Positions 34,522 through 45,480 of a DNA stretch of 64,000 nucleotides are shown here, piece after piece. Numbering within the stretch: position 1 is the first letter of the stretch; each line of letters opens with the position of its first letter. The position numbers were made by a program, and so were the translations under genes. Under the pieces are notes generated by a model, which was not told the DNA's origin, did no database searches, and saw only the letters and a program-made list of their open reading frames with translations. The DNA is from Maratus speciosus (lineage: Eukaryota; Arthropoda; Arachnida; Araneae; Salticidae), in contig CAWVRF010001065.1 of the NCBI GenBank assembly GCA_963932465.1, forward strand, positions 180,001 through 244,000. Reading direction: 5' to 3'.

Positions 34522-36061
34522 CACTGCTCAAAACAATTAAAGGATATTTGAAGTTTTATATAAAATAAAGATATAAACGAAATTTTTTTGCCGAAAATAG
34601 AAGAAGAGAACCACAAATGCAAATTTTTCTGGTTTTCAAACTGTGGAGTATGCAAATTTTGAGTTCGAAAACCGACAAGTTCAAAAACGTCGCTTCAGCG
34701 GCAGCGAATGAAATTTGACTTTCAACTGGATAAAAGAGAATGAAGAGAAGGATGATCGGCATTCAGTGATTGCTTTGTTTCGATGAGTACGATGTCTCAG
34801 CGAAGTCATTTGACAGATTCAGAAGCTTTGAGAATTGTTGGTAGGTTAGAAGGGGGCCAAACTCAAGCCGAAGTAGCGCAAGCCATTGGAGTGTCACAAA
34901 GTGTCATTTCCAGGATCTGGAACCGTTTTTTGGAGAGTGGATGTGCAGGCCGAAGACCAGATCAAGGTCGTAGACGGGCAACAACGCTCAATGAAGATCG
35001 GTATTTAGCGTTAACAGCTCGGAGACACCGAACCATGAACGCTACTCTTCTCCAACAACACCTTCGCTCGGCTACAGGCACCACGATTTCAACTCAGACT
35101 GTCCGAAACCGGCTCGATGCTGTAGGTCTGTATGCTCGCCGACCTATGGTATGTGTTATATTAACATCAAGGCATCGTCGCGACCGCAGGGACTGGGCAA
35201 CCGAGCATGCCAACTGGAGGAGAAATGAATGGAGCAATATTCTGTTTTCTGACGAGTCCCGTTTTTCTGTGCATCCGGATAATAGGCGTATTTTCATCTG
35301 GAGGGACCGTGGCAGTAGGAATAATCCTGCGTTCGTGCACGAAAGTGTCAGATTTGGCGGTGGAGGAGTATTGGTGTATAGTGGCATCTCCATTGACGGG
35401 CGCACTGACCTCTACATCATTCGAGATGGAGCTCTGACTGGTCGCCGATATAGGGATGAGATCCCCAGACCTATTGTAGTCCCTTACGCTGCAGCAATCG
35501 GAGATAACTTCATTTTAATGGACGATAACTGCAGGCCACATCGTGCAAACCTGGTGGAGGATTTCCTTTTCGAGGAAGGAATCGTTCGAATGGAATGGCC
35601 AGCGTGTTCTCCAGACATGAATCCAATCGAGCACGTTTGGGACGCTCTAGGAAGACGAGTTTCCGGCCGCCAACAACCCCCACAAACTCTCCAAGAACTG
35701 GAAAGAGCTCTTCTGGAAGAGTGGGGCAGAATACCCCAACTCGTCATTAATAGCCTCATTGAGTCCATGCCTCAAAGGTGTTCAACGTTGCTGGCCGCCC
35801 GTGGAAACCATACCCCCTACTGAAAATGATTTTCTTTGAAGAAAACACCTTTTCTTATTCTTTTTTTCTCATATGCACAAATTGTGTTTTTTTCCTTTAG
35901 TACACAAATGCGCAATAAAATGCATTTTTTTCTGCCAAACATGTGTAATTTATTCTCATATAACCTACTATGTCTGTCGACCATGTATCAATCAGCTAAA
36001 CAGTTTACCAGATACAAAATCCACCTAAAACTGCAATATCCTTTAATTGTTTTGAGCAGTG
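34522..36061 (+). mobile_element. Tc1-type transposon, 1,540 bp, apparently intact
   Basis: Flanked by TA at 34520-34521 and 36062-36063. Terminal inverted repeats begin CACTGCTCAAAACAATTAAA at both ends. They are identical for 27 bp, with similarity continuing another ~10 bp. It contains one full-length transposase frame and an AATAAA signal at 35914-35919 after the stop. It is the innermost and youngest layer of the nest. Intact ends plus intact gene make it the only element here that could be autonomous. Confidence 0.95.
34783..35823 (+). CDS. Tc1-family DD34E transposase, full length
   Basis: A 346-residue frame, the usual length for Tc1 transposases, with no internal stop. Residues ~10-50 form the first helix-turn-helix (QAEVAQAIGVSQSVISRIWN), followed by a basic GRRPDQGRRR linker and a second helix-turn-helix around 85-115. 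The catalytic triad is D157 (LFSDES), D248 (ILMDDN) and E283 (NPIEHVWD). There are exactly 34 residues between the last two, giving DD34E. The glycine-rich block is RFGGGGVLVYSG, with Tyr where Trp is common. The C-terminus reads AARGNHTPY, as in relatives. Either Met1 or Met4 could start it. The protein would bind the terminal repeats, excise the element and reinsert it at TA. The minus-strand and shifted frames inside it are shadows. Confidence 0.95.
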   Translation: MSTMSQRSHLTDSEALRIVGRLEGGQTQAEVAQAIGVSQSVISRIWNRFLESGCAGRRPDQGRRRATTLNEDRYLALTARRHRTMNATLLQQHLRSATGTTISTQTVRNRLDAVGLYARRPMVCVILTSRHRRDRRDWATEHANWRRNEWSNILFSDESRFSVHPDNRRIFIWRDRGSRNNPAFVHESVRFGGGGVLVYSGISIDGRTDLYIIRDGALTGRRYRDEIPRPIVVPYAAAIGDNFILMDDNCRPHRANLVEDFLFEEGIVRMEWPACSPDMNPIEHVWDALGRRVSGRQQPPQTLQELERALLEEWGRIPQLVINSLIESMPQRCSTLLAARGNHTPY

Positions 36062-36473
36062 TATTAATCGGTATGGTGTTTATTATTTATATTTTATATC
36101 CTATAAATATTTAAATAGGTTTTATTGATTCTTCCATTTCATATTATTTGTTTCTATTCTGTTTTCATTTTTAATCAATTCACTTAATTTTAATTGTTGT
36201 TTAGGCATAGGGGAAAATAATTTTTAGCTTTAGCTTATTTTTCTCACAGAAAACGACCATTTTGCTTATATAATTGAATTCTGTGCCCTTGACAACGTAA
36301 TTCAATATATAAGCTTTTTCATTTTTTGTCGGTGCCCACTTTTTTCTTTTTCTTCCATAATAATTCTTATAATAAATTCTTATTATTATTTTTTTTTATA
36401 CTTACAGCTTTTATTCATAATATTTGATGGTGGTAGGTTATGTTTAATTAATGGTTATATATATATATATATC

Positions 36474-37400
36474 TGATCTTTGTCATACTGCAACTCTCGT
36501 ATTTATGAACCGATTTGGATAAAATTTTGTGTGTTCATAGTACATACCAATATGTCGACCGAGTTCGTTGGCCAGCTTCATCCGCCTTCTTGTTTCAAAA
36601 TGGCGGCCATTTAAATTTTAAAAAAAAATTTAAAATTTAAAATGAGGCACAAAATTTAGACATTGAAAAAGATTTTTTTATGTGTTTGGGCTTGATACAA
36701 AAATTTTGGAGCATTTTTAGTTTCGTCTATATCTTAAAAAATGGCTGAGTTATAGCACTTTGAATTTCTAGCATGGCTGACATTTTGAAACGATCTGATT
36801 TTTGTCACGCGATAATACACGTATCTATGAACCGATTTAGATGTGACAATGAATGTGCATAAGACATAGCAATGTCTCGACCGAGTTCGTTGGCCAGCCT
36901 CATCCGCTATCTTGTTTAAAAATGGCGGCCATTAAAAAATAAATAAATTTAAAAGTGAGGTACAAAATAATTAGAAATTGAAAAAGATTTTTTCCTTATG
37001 TGTTTGAGCTTGATACAAAGATTCCGGAGCATTTTTTGTTTCGTCTATGTCTTAAAAAATGGCTGAGTTATAGCACTTTGAATTTCTAGCATGGCTGACA
37101 TGTTGAAACGATCTGATTTTTGTCACGCGATAATACACGTATTTAAGAACCGATTTGGATGTGACAAAGAATGTGAATACTACATAGCAATGTCTCGACC
37201 GAGTTCGTTGACCATCCTCATCCGCCATCTTGTTTCAAAATTGCGGCCATTTAAATTTAAAAAAAAATAATTTAAAATGAACTACCAAAAAATTACAAAT
37301 TGAAAAAAAAATTTTTTCTTATGTGTTTCAGCTTGTTACAAAGATTCAGGATTATTTTTTGTTTTGCCTTTATCTAAAAAAAAAGCCAAGATGTAGCAGC
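36474..37400 (-). repeat. Inverted HL satellite units in copy C
   Basis: Three ~320-bp units in minus orientation, marked by AAAATGGCGGCCATTT-type junctions, closely related to the units at 8027-9340. Confidence 0.8.
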
Positions 37401-37605
37401 TAATAAAACCAGCTTTGATAACGCTGACAAATTTCGCGATATTCTCATTCATATTCAATATTGACAAAAATTACTATTTAATCTTCTATAATCGGGCTCC
37501 AATAATTTGAGCTCCGTGTGTTTGAATAATATAAGCTGGCTTTTAAAAAATAAGGAATATGAAAGATACCTCTTCCTCCGGCACTGGCCGGAAGGACTTT
37601 TTCTA

Positions 37606-38830
37606 GATATAGACGAAACAAAAACTATTCCGGAATCTTTGTATTAAGGTCAAACATATATAAAAAAAATCTTTTCATTTCCCAATTGTTTGGTACCTCA
37701 TTTTAAATTTTTTTTTTTTTTTTTTTTAAATGGCCGCCATTTTGAAACAAGATGGCGGATGAAGCTGGCGAACGAACTCGGTCGAGACATTGGTATGTAC
37801 TATGTATACACCAAGGTACATCCAAATCGGTTCATAAATACGCCTGTTATAACGTGACAAAAATCATGTCATTTCAAAATGTCAGCGAAGCTAGAAATTC
37901 AAAGTGCTATCACTCAGCCATTTTTTAAGATATAAACGAAATAAAAACTGCTCCAGAATCTCTGTATCAAGGTCAAATACATAAGAAAAAATATTTTTTA
38001 ATTTTTAAATTTTTGATACTATACTTCAAATTTTAATTTTTTAAAAATTTAAATGGCTGCCATTTTAAAACAAGATGGCGGATGAAGCTGGCCAACGAAG
38101 TCGGTCGAGACATCGGTATGTACAATGTATACACCAAGGTACATCCAAATGGGTTCATAAATACGCCTGTTATGGCGTGACAAAAATCAGGTCATTTCAA
38201 AATGTCGGGCGACGCTAGAAATTCAAAGTGCTATAACTTAGCCATTTTTAAAGATATAAACGAAATAAAAACTGCTCCAGAATCTCTGTATCAAGGTCAA
38301 ATACATAAGAAAAAAAGATTTTTTAATTTTCAATTTTTTGGTACTATATTTCAAATTTTAATTTTTTTAAAATTTAACTGACCGACATTTTGAAAAAAAA
38401 GGCGGATGATGCTGCCCAACGTAGTCGGTTCACACATTCGTATGTACTATGTATACACCAAGGTACATCCAAATCGGTTCATAAATACGTCTGTTGTCGG
38501 GTGACATATATCAGGTCATTTCAAAATGTCAGCCACGCGAGAAATTCAAAGCGCTGTATCTCATCCATTTTTTAAGATATAAACCAAACAAAAACTGCTC
38601 AGGAATCTTTGCATCAAGGTCACACATAAGAAAAAAATACTTTTTAATTTTCAATTTTTTGGTACCATATTTCAAAATGTAATTAAAAAAAAATTAAATA
38701 CCCGCCATTTTGAAACAAGATGATGGATGAAGCTAGCCAACGAACTAGGTCGAGACATTGGTATGTACAATGTATAGATGAAGTTTCATCCAAATCGGTT
38801 CATAAATACGAGAGTTACAGTGTGACAAAA
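37606..38830 (+). repeat. Direct HL satellite units in copy B, right part
   Basis: Four to five units of 320-326 bp, with GGCCGCCATTTTGAAACAAG-type starts at about 37732, 38054, 38380 and 38700. The first is truncated by the copy C junction. Confidence 0.85.
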
Positions 38831-38865
<35 letters not shown>

Positions 38866-38992
38866 ACATTTGAACGGAGGGTAGTTTTGGAGTCTGGGGG
38901 TCATGATCGATGAGAATATACCAAAATTTTCGAAGTCGCTTTTCTCCGAACGACTGCAATAGGTAGCTTTTTGTAATGAAAGCTACCTAAAA

Positions 38993-39990
38993 TTCTAATG
39001 GATCATATATTTTCTGTAACATTTTCAGCACTGTTCGCTTCGTAGGATTATCGATATAACACTCTTAAAAGGGCTTCGCGTCTAACATCAAAACATCAGA
39101 TTCAGTATTCTAAATTAGCCCTAACACTTTTAATGTACTATCTGTGTTTTCCTTAGTTATCCTCAGTTATCAGATTCCCAAATTTTCCTAAGTTTAATAG
39201 AATTTGTTTTAAATTTTCTCAAATTCCTCCCAGCCTCTTTTAGAATTTCGGAAGCTGTAGCTGATAAATAATATGCTTCGTTATGTAAATCTGATACGGA
39301 AATTAAATCGTCTACACATAGGGATTTAGTTAACATATTTACAATAAATGGATGTTGATCTCGATATTTCTTCATATGATGTTTAATTGTGCCAGCCAAA
39401 ATAAATGGTGAGCATGAAACGCTTAATGGCACTCATTTAAATCTTAAAATTTTGAAAAAGTGTTTTGTGTCATTATTGAACCAAAGAAATTTAAGGTAAT
39501 CTCGCTCTTCTTCAGCTATTGAAATTTGAAGAAAGGCCTTTTATATATCTTCACAAAACGCACTATTGAATTTTCTGAAATTAATAATAATTTCTAATAA
39601 ATCTGGGTTCAAATTTGGGCCACTGTACAAATAATCATTTAATGATTTGTTGTTTTCGTTTGAGGAAGCATCAAATACCATCCTAACTTTAGTTGTGGGT
39701 TTATCATCTTGCAAGACAGGGCGGTGGGGCATAAAATAACCGCTATTTACAGTTTTATTAGAGCATTCTTCCACTATGTTATTTAATTCCTCTTCAATCA
39801 AAATTTCTTTATATTTCTTCAATAATTCCTTATCTTTAAGCAATTTTCGATTTAAGTTAATAAACCGGATTCTAGCATTGTTATAATTACTTCCTAAATC
39901 TTATTTATCATCTTTCCATAACAATTTAGCTTCGTAACGGTGCTCAAGAAAATGCAAATTGTTTTAGAGTTTTTCGATTATCTCTTTATA
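38993..39990 (-). pseudogene. BEL/Pao reverse transcriptase region, interrupted
   Basis: The upstream minus-strand frame (39541-39843) contains SGYFMPHRPVLQDDKPTTKV and RMVFDASSNENNKSLNDYL, the first palm blocks, and GPNLNPDLLEIIINFR. The next frame (39163-39432) has LCVDDLISV, the catalytic box (family usual YVDD, with Tyr changed to Cys) and FKTNSIKLRKIW. A following frame decays towards the HL junction near 38993. The domain continues beyond the 6.9-kb insertion at 32081. It would copy the element RNA. It is inactive because of stops, frameshifts and the insertion. Confidence 0.87.
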
Positions 39991-40608
39991 TAATTCAGAA
40001 ATATTATCTTCTGTATTCATCCCTAAAGCTTCTACTTCCCATAATGTTTTCATATCATCTTCTACAGGTTCCATAACATGCGTAGATAAGACACCAGCTT
40101 GTTTACTCTCGCTATTTTTATTTGCGTCAATTGTTCCGCAAAGAAAATGCCTAAATAAATTTTCATAGATGAATAATGATTTATTTAAGGGATATGTCAT
40201 TAATTTGATATAAATAGTCAGCTCCTATTAATATACCAACATCACGATTTTCAAAATGTTCCCCCCTGTCAAGATGAAATTTAGAAAATTATCTTTTATT
40301 TTGATTGGAAGGGGAGGAATTTGTATCAAAGAATTCGTTATTAGCGGTGTGACTAATGCTTCAATTATTATGCTACGTTTTCTATCCGTCAAGTGAATTA
40401 GCTTTAGCCTAATGACATCATAACATCGTTCTTCAGATTTTTTTGAAACGAAAATATAGACAATTAATTTTTCCTTTCCAGGGAGCTCAGGTTTTAATTT
40501 TGAAACTAAATTTTGCGCAATGAAAGTTCGTTGACTAGCAGAGTCAAATAAACAAACTGCAGTTGCGGAATTTTCACCCGCTTCTACTTTTACCTGAATT
40601 GTTTTCAA
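39964..40608 (-). pseudogene. BEL/Pao aspartic protease region (DUF1758-like)
   Basis: The minus-strand frame 40228-40608 begins MKTIQVKVEAGENSATAVCL and reads directly into FDSASQRTFIAQNLVSKL. The FDSASQ motif stands at the active-site position of retropepsins (usually D-T/S-G/A). Further on come RLKLIHLTDRKRSIIIEALV and IPPLPIKIKDN, conserved in Pao polyproteins. The next frame (39964-40200) is the linker to the reverse transcriptase, with NLFRHFLCGTIDANKN and WEVEALGMN. The two are separated by a frameshift near 40200-40228. The protease would mature the polyprotein. Confidence 0.82.
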
Positions 40609-40689
40609 TATTACTTCTTTACTGATGTTACTTATATTGCTTTTACAATGAGATACTGATGAAATAATACTATCTGAATTTTTTAATAT

Positions 40690-42000
40690 TTCTGCTTTTT
40701 TTTATTAGAATTACAAAGTATAGTATGAAGATATGTTTTACCACAAACTTTACAGTTTTTATTCGAAATTTTACAAATGTTAGCGATGTTAAATTTACAG
40801 AAGCATCTAAAGCATCTCCCTTATTTTTTAAATTTTTCTCGCATTGCCGGAATGGTGAAAGACTTACAATTTTCAGTATTGTGATCAGTCTGGTTGAAAA
40901 ACGACAGCTATTTTTAATATTTATGGTTAAGGCAGAAGCTGATTGAACGAATCTTTTAAAATTTTTCTTATAATTTTCATACTTGCCAGTGATTGTTTTT
41001 TCAAAATAGTTTAATTGTACAGTAGCCTCGTGTGACTCAATTTCGTCTTTTATAAATGATCAGTTCATTAACATCCGAGTCAGGGTGTTTAATATGTTTT
41101 CTATTCAATTCTTGTGCAATATCTGATAGAATAAGTTTAAGAAGAATCGGACCATAACAAGTGCCCATATGAACCCGATGCAACACCTAACGAGTTACGA
41201 TTCCTTATCTGAATTTCGCATTCATCATATAAATCTCTGAGAGCTTTAATATTACTAGAATTTCTTACAGGTTTCAAAATTAGTAGTTTAAGCATGTGAC
41301 TATTTATCACCAGGTCATTACGACCAAAACGATTCTTCTATAATTCTAAAACATGAGCATAATTTTCCTTAGTCAGCGAAAAAACCTGCTATAGTATTTG
41401 TAGCACTTTCGGCCAAAAGTAAGTAGAAAAATTTATCAATCTGAGTTAAATGCTAATTATTATCAATCGCATTCGGAAATTGACTCCAAAATTCGAGCCA
41501 TTAACATGAATCACCATAATATTTAAATATATTAAGTTTGGGAAGTTTTAACAAATTTTGATTCAGAATTTTCTGACTTTTTAGTAGAGAACTATTGTTA
41601 TTACTACTATCACTTTCATTGTCTGAAGCATCTTGTTTAGTTTCAGGAATAGTCGTGTTATCATTTATAAATTTGGAAATTTTATATTTCCATTCAATAA
41701 TATTTTCATTATATGATTCCGACTTCTCGATTTCCTTTTCAAGTTCAGTACCTGGAACCAGTGGTTCAATCTCAGAATGTTATAATTTTAAAGTTTTCAT
41801 TTTATCATTCAACTTCTGTTTTAAAATATCCAGCTGTGTTTTTCCATTCTCGACATCTAATTTTTGTGTGTTATCTAATAAATGTTTTATCTTATCAAAT
41901 ATTTTCATAGTTTGACTACGAAACGTAGCTCTATTTTTTTTAGTGTGTCGAGATTCATCGTAAAATAAAGAATTCGATCTATTAAATATTATTCAATAAA
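40690..42000 (-). pseudogene. BEL/Pao gag region, broken
   Basis: Minus-strand frames from about 41910 down show a coiled-coil-like start (MKIFDKIKHLLDNTQKLDVE), an acidic Asn/Ser-rich stretch, then LPKLNIFKYYGD and LEFWSQFPNAIDN and SATNTIAGF. This is the pattern of the DUF1759-type Pao gag segment. Near 40700-40860 a cysteine-rich tail with RCFRCFCKF and CKVCGKTYLHTILC corresponds to zinc knuckles that bind element RNA. Many stops interrupt the frame. Plus-strand ORFs over this stretch (for example 41595-41915) are shadows. Confidence 0.75.
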
Positions 42001-42101
42001 TAAAATATATATTCAATGTAATTCAATTTATTCAATATAATTTAATTTGAGGTACTTACCTCATTCGATGATGAAATCCAGGCACCAAGAATTCTTATCC
42101 T

Positions 42102-42116
42102 GGAGCTGAGACGCCA
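42102..42116 (-). promoter_or_regulatory. Candidate primer-binding site of the BEL/Pao element
   Basis: Four bases inside the 5' LTR, the element sense reads TGGCGTCTCAGCTCC, starting with TGG as expected for pairing to a tRNA CCA end. I cannot name the tRNA. Confidence 0.5.
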
Positions 42117-42120
42117 AAAA

Positions 42121-42478
42121 TGATAATTACTACGTCGTTCAGATTGCAGGCTCGAAACTAACATAATAATATTCCTTTGTGTCGAAGCTCAAAGCTTTAA
42201 TATAAGTCAAATTCGAAATGTTTCACTCATAATAACACGAAGAAATGCACACACAACAACATCTTCAATTAATAAACATTCCTTTTAAAACTTATATTTA
42301 CATTTTATTTACAAATATATATTTACTCTCATTTGAGAGTTCCATTTTTACCGACAAGCACGGTTCCATTCAATTTTTACATCTACCTTGAAAAGTAAAT
42401 CAGAAAACAATAAAAGAGGGGTTGCCACAGCAACGACTGACACATTTGGCAAGTATCGCCATGGGGGCATTCTCAACA
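42121..42478 (-). repeat. BEL/Pao 5' LTR
   Basis: 358 bp. Starts TGTTGAGAATGCC and ends TAATTATCA in element sense, matching 29195-29565. It is followed outside by GATCT, the target duplication. Confidence 0.9.
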
Positions 42479-42483
42479 GATCT

Positions 42484-43865
42484 TATAACACCGCTTTTCG
42501 TTTGGTAGATTACGTCAAATTCGCTTTGTATATGTACATGTTTGTATGTGTGTTTATAGATATCTATGTTAAAGATATATAGTTTAATAATTTTTAATAT
42601 CAGACTTTCTTTATTATTAAATTTTATTATTCATATTCGTGAAATTAATTTGTTTTTGTTAAACAATTAGCACAGTATACTACAGGTATGTTATTCGAAT
42701 CCATGGATTTACAGAAAAAAACTACTTTTAAAATACGTAAATTTCTTAATTTTCTATTTTTTATAAGAATATTTCCTTTGCATCCAAAATTGCTTCCATC
42801 TAAATTCTGCAAAAATTATTTTTAAACAGGTTTTTATGTTTCATTGTGACTTACTTCTAAAAACTTTAAAACAAATACTTATTCTGCAAATTTTTTAATA
42901 CTTATGTTTATTATTATATTATCGAAGTTTTATCATCAATGTAAAATATTTTGACGTTTTGAAATATTAGATGTGGATGCATATTGTAATGTTCCATGTT
43001 TGCTGCGTAGTTCTTGTTTCAAAATTATTTAAAAGTCGAGGTGCGTGTGAAATATCAGTATTTGGGATTTGACTGGCCTTTTCTAACTATTATTTGCTGC
43101 ATAAAATTGTTATTTTGTATTTAAATTTTGGAAACCATCAAGCGGCAATACAATGTGATGTATGAAATGTGTTGTATGGTAACACATTGTGAATATAATT
43201 TTATTTTATTAATAACTGTTAGCTTTTTTTAAATGCAATTTGTTTTAAATGCCTTTCTTTAATAAGATATTTTTTCTTTAAATGGAGTATTTTAATAATA
43301 TTTTTTAATCATTGTGTGTGTGTGTGTTGCCAAAGAATACACACACACACGAAAAAAAAGCCAGGTAATAAACAGTGTATAGAAGTTAAATTATAAATGT
43401 TTTACTTATATTATGCTTTATTAATATTATTCATTTTAAATGTTCATATTTAATTTAGTTCTTTTAAAAGTAGTTCAGAAAGTTTCCAAACGTTAGTAAT
43501 ATGTTTTTTCTTAAACTCTTTGAATATAAAACTTTATATAATCAAAAAGAAGAAAGAATAGTCATTCGTAATACTAAGACTATGTGAAATTTTCTTATTT
43601 TGGAGGGTTTCATCTTAGTATAAAAACTATTTTGAAAATACTGATGAATAAGATTGTTCATAGAAGTGTTTAAAATTTACTGTTTTGTTTCATGGCAAAC
43701 ATTTCATTATATTATAGAAAATCCATTTCCTATATTCAAATATATGTCGTATACGACTGTAATTCTGACTATAATTAACAAAGAAGAATAAGCATAAAAA
43801 ATCTGACAAATTATATTGAATGTGTATATATAACAGTTAAATAAGTTTTCTCTAGAAAGAAAAAA
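42484..43865. other. AT-rich non-coding stretch with a (GT)n/(AC)n palindrome
   Basis: At 43314-43350 a (GT)n run, an 11-base spacer and an (AC)n run form a hairpin-capable palindrome. No gene recognised. Confidence 0.5.
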
Positions 43866-43869
43866 AATT

Positions 43870-45480
43870 ATATCCAGTATTCGAATATGGGATCTTGGCA
43901 ATACCGGCCAACGCTCTGCCACTAAGCAACCTAAATAATATCCGGCTTGACATAATTTACAAAGATGTTGTTATATCCAGATCGCCGAAACCTTCGTATT
44001 ACCAATCAAAACAAGTTATACTGGAAAACTTCATAACTACATGAACAATAATTATATATATGCTAATGAACCCTTGTAATTGAGATTTATTTGCTGGAGG
44101 TAAAAGCTGCATAACTTTTCTCAACAGAATGACAAATGTGTAGGAAATTACTCAAACATGGGACCTGGGCTATACGCACCAATTACCTGCCACTAAGCTG
44201 CCTAGATAATACACAATTGACAAATTTGTTGTTATCTCCAGATCTGCGAATTTGCCATATTACCGATGAAAACAAGTTATACTTAGAAACTCCATAACTC
44301 CATGTATAATAATTATATAAATGCTAATGAACCTTTATAATTCAGATTAATTTGCTGTAGGTGAAAGCTGTACAAATTTTCTCAATAGATTGGAAAGTAT
44401 CTAGGCCATTATTCGAACCTGGGACATGGGATATACCCACAAATGCTCTGCCACAAAGGTACCTGGATAATATCCGACTTGGCACAATTCACACAGTTGT
44501 TGTTATCCAAAGATCTGCGATTTCGCTCCATTACCCATTATAACGAATTTTACTTAAAAACTATATAACACCATTGATAATAACTGTATACATGCAAATC
44601 AACCTTTATAAATTGCACTAATTAGCTGAACGTCTAAGTTATATAAATTTTTCAAACACACTGAAAAATATGTAACTCAGGATTTGAATCTGGGAACTTG
44701 GTTATACACGTCAATACTGTTCCATTGACGTCATACCCAGATGATTTCCCACAAGATATAATTCCCTCACTTGATGGCATCTTCTGTTTAGCGCACACGC
44801 AGCATTACTTATGAAATTTTGTGACACATGTAAACCCCATTACACCATGGATAATAATTATATATATGCAATTCATTCCCTTATCAATGAGATTAATTAG
44901 CTGGAAGTCAGTGTTGAAAAAAAAATCCCAACCGACTGAAAAGTAATCTAAACTCTAACGGGAGATCTTGGCTAAAATTTAAATGGTATAGTATCCGTAA
45001 TTGCATGAGAATGAAATATATATATATATATAATTTGATAAGCTAGTCTTTTTTATTCCAAATGCTATTTTTCAAACACACTGAAAATTATGTAACGCAG
45101 GATTTGAATCTGGGAAGTTGGTTATACACGTCAATACTGTTCCATTGAGCTACCCAGATGATTTCCCACAAGATATAATTCCCTCACTTGATGGCATCTT
45201 CTGTTTAGCGCACACGCAGCATTACTTATGAAATTTTGTGACACATGTAAACCCCATTACACCATGGATAATAATTATATATATGCAATTCATTCCCTTA
45301 TCAATGAGATTAATTAGCTGGAAGTAAGTGTTGAAAAAAAAATCCCAACCGACTGAAAAGTAATCTAAACTCTAACGGGAGATCTTGGCTAAAATTTAAA
45401 TGGCATAGTATCCGTAATTGCATGAGAATGAAAAATATATATATATAATTTGATAAGCTAGTCTTTTTTATTCCAAATGG
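43870..45480 (-). repeat. Tandem array of tRNA-like units, ~260-280 bp, last unit duplicated at 420 bp
   Basis: Five units on the minus strand each carry tRNA-like boxes. B-box-like segments lie near 43877 (ATATTCGAATACTGG in sense), 44150, 44410, 44681 and 45102 (AGATTCAAATCCTG). A-box-like segments are GCTTAGTGGCAGAGC in the first and TAGCTCAATGG in the last. Between them lie AT-rich spacers with a conserved ATAATTATATATATGC motif. The last two units (about 44651-45067 and 45071-45477) are almost identical over 420 bp, a recent tandem duplication. Confidence 0.65.

Larger units (their letters stand above)
33167..37602 (-). mobile_element. HL element copy C, inverted inside copy B
   Basis: On the plus strand this copy runs backwards. 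It begins with the AGGTAGCTTTC hairpin (33170-33197), then the reversed module, then (TA)n (33293-33322). A 3.1-kb core (33323-36455), (TA)n again (36456-36473), three inverted satellite units (markers near 36600, 36921 and 37241) and the reversed GC-rich hairpin end CGGCACTGGCCGGAAGGAC (about 37579-37597) follow. On both sides copy B satellite sequence resumes, interrupted within the T-run of the CAGCCATTTTTTAAGATATA part of a unit. Confidence 0.7.
32082..38992 (+). mobile_element. HL element copy B, interrupted by copy C
   Basis: Starts AAAAGTCC with the GC-rich hairpin CTTCCGGC-CAGT-GCCGGAAG (about 32090-32109) and AGGTAGCTTTCAT. It then has satellite units at about 32658 and 32977. Copy C interrupts a unit at 33167-37602. 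Units continue at about 37732, 38054, 38380 and 38700, then (TA)n at 38834-38863, the CATTTGAACGGAGGG module and the terminal hairpin at 38961-38988. It sits in the BEL/Pao reverse transcriptase region at an oligo-T run. The coding frame on both sides is compatible with a simple insertion without target duplication. Confidence 0.7.
29195..42478 (-). mobile_element. BEL/Pao LTR retrotransposon, minus strand, with nested insertions
   Basis: Two LTRs (42121-42478 and 29195-29565) begin TG and end CA in element sense. They are flanked by a perfect 5-bp duplication GATCT (29190-29194 and 42479-42483). Gag, aspartic protease, reverse transcriptase, RNase H and integrase relics follow in BEL/Pao order on the minus strand. 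About 6.9 kb of later insertions (32082-38992) split the reverse transcriptase from RNase H; without them the element would be about 6.4 kb, usual for the group. Stops and frameshifts occur throughout, so it is inactive. The LTRs differ at several positions and by 13 bp in length, showing age. Confidence 0.9.

Noticed and set aside
41595..41915. Ser/Phe-rich plus-strand ORF
   Set aside because: Antisense shadow of the Pao gag relic.
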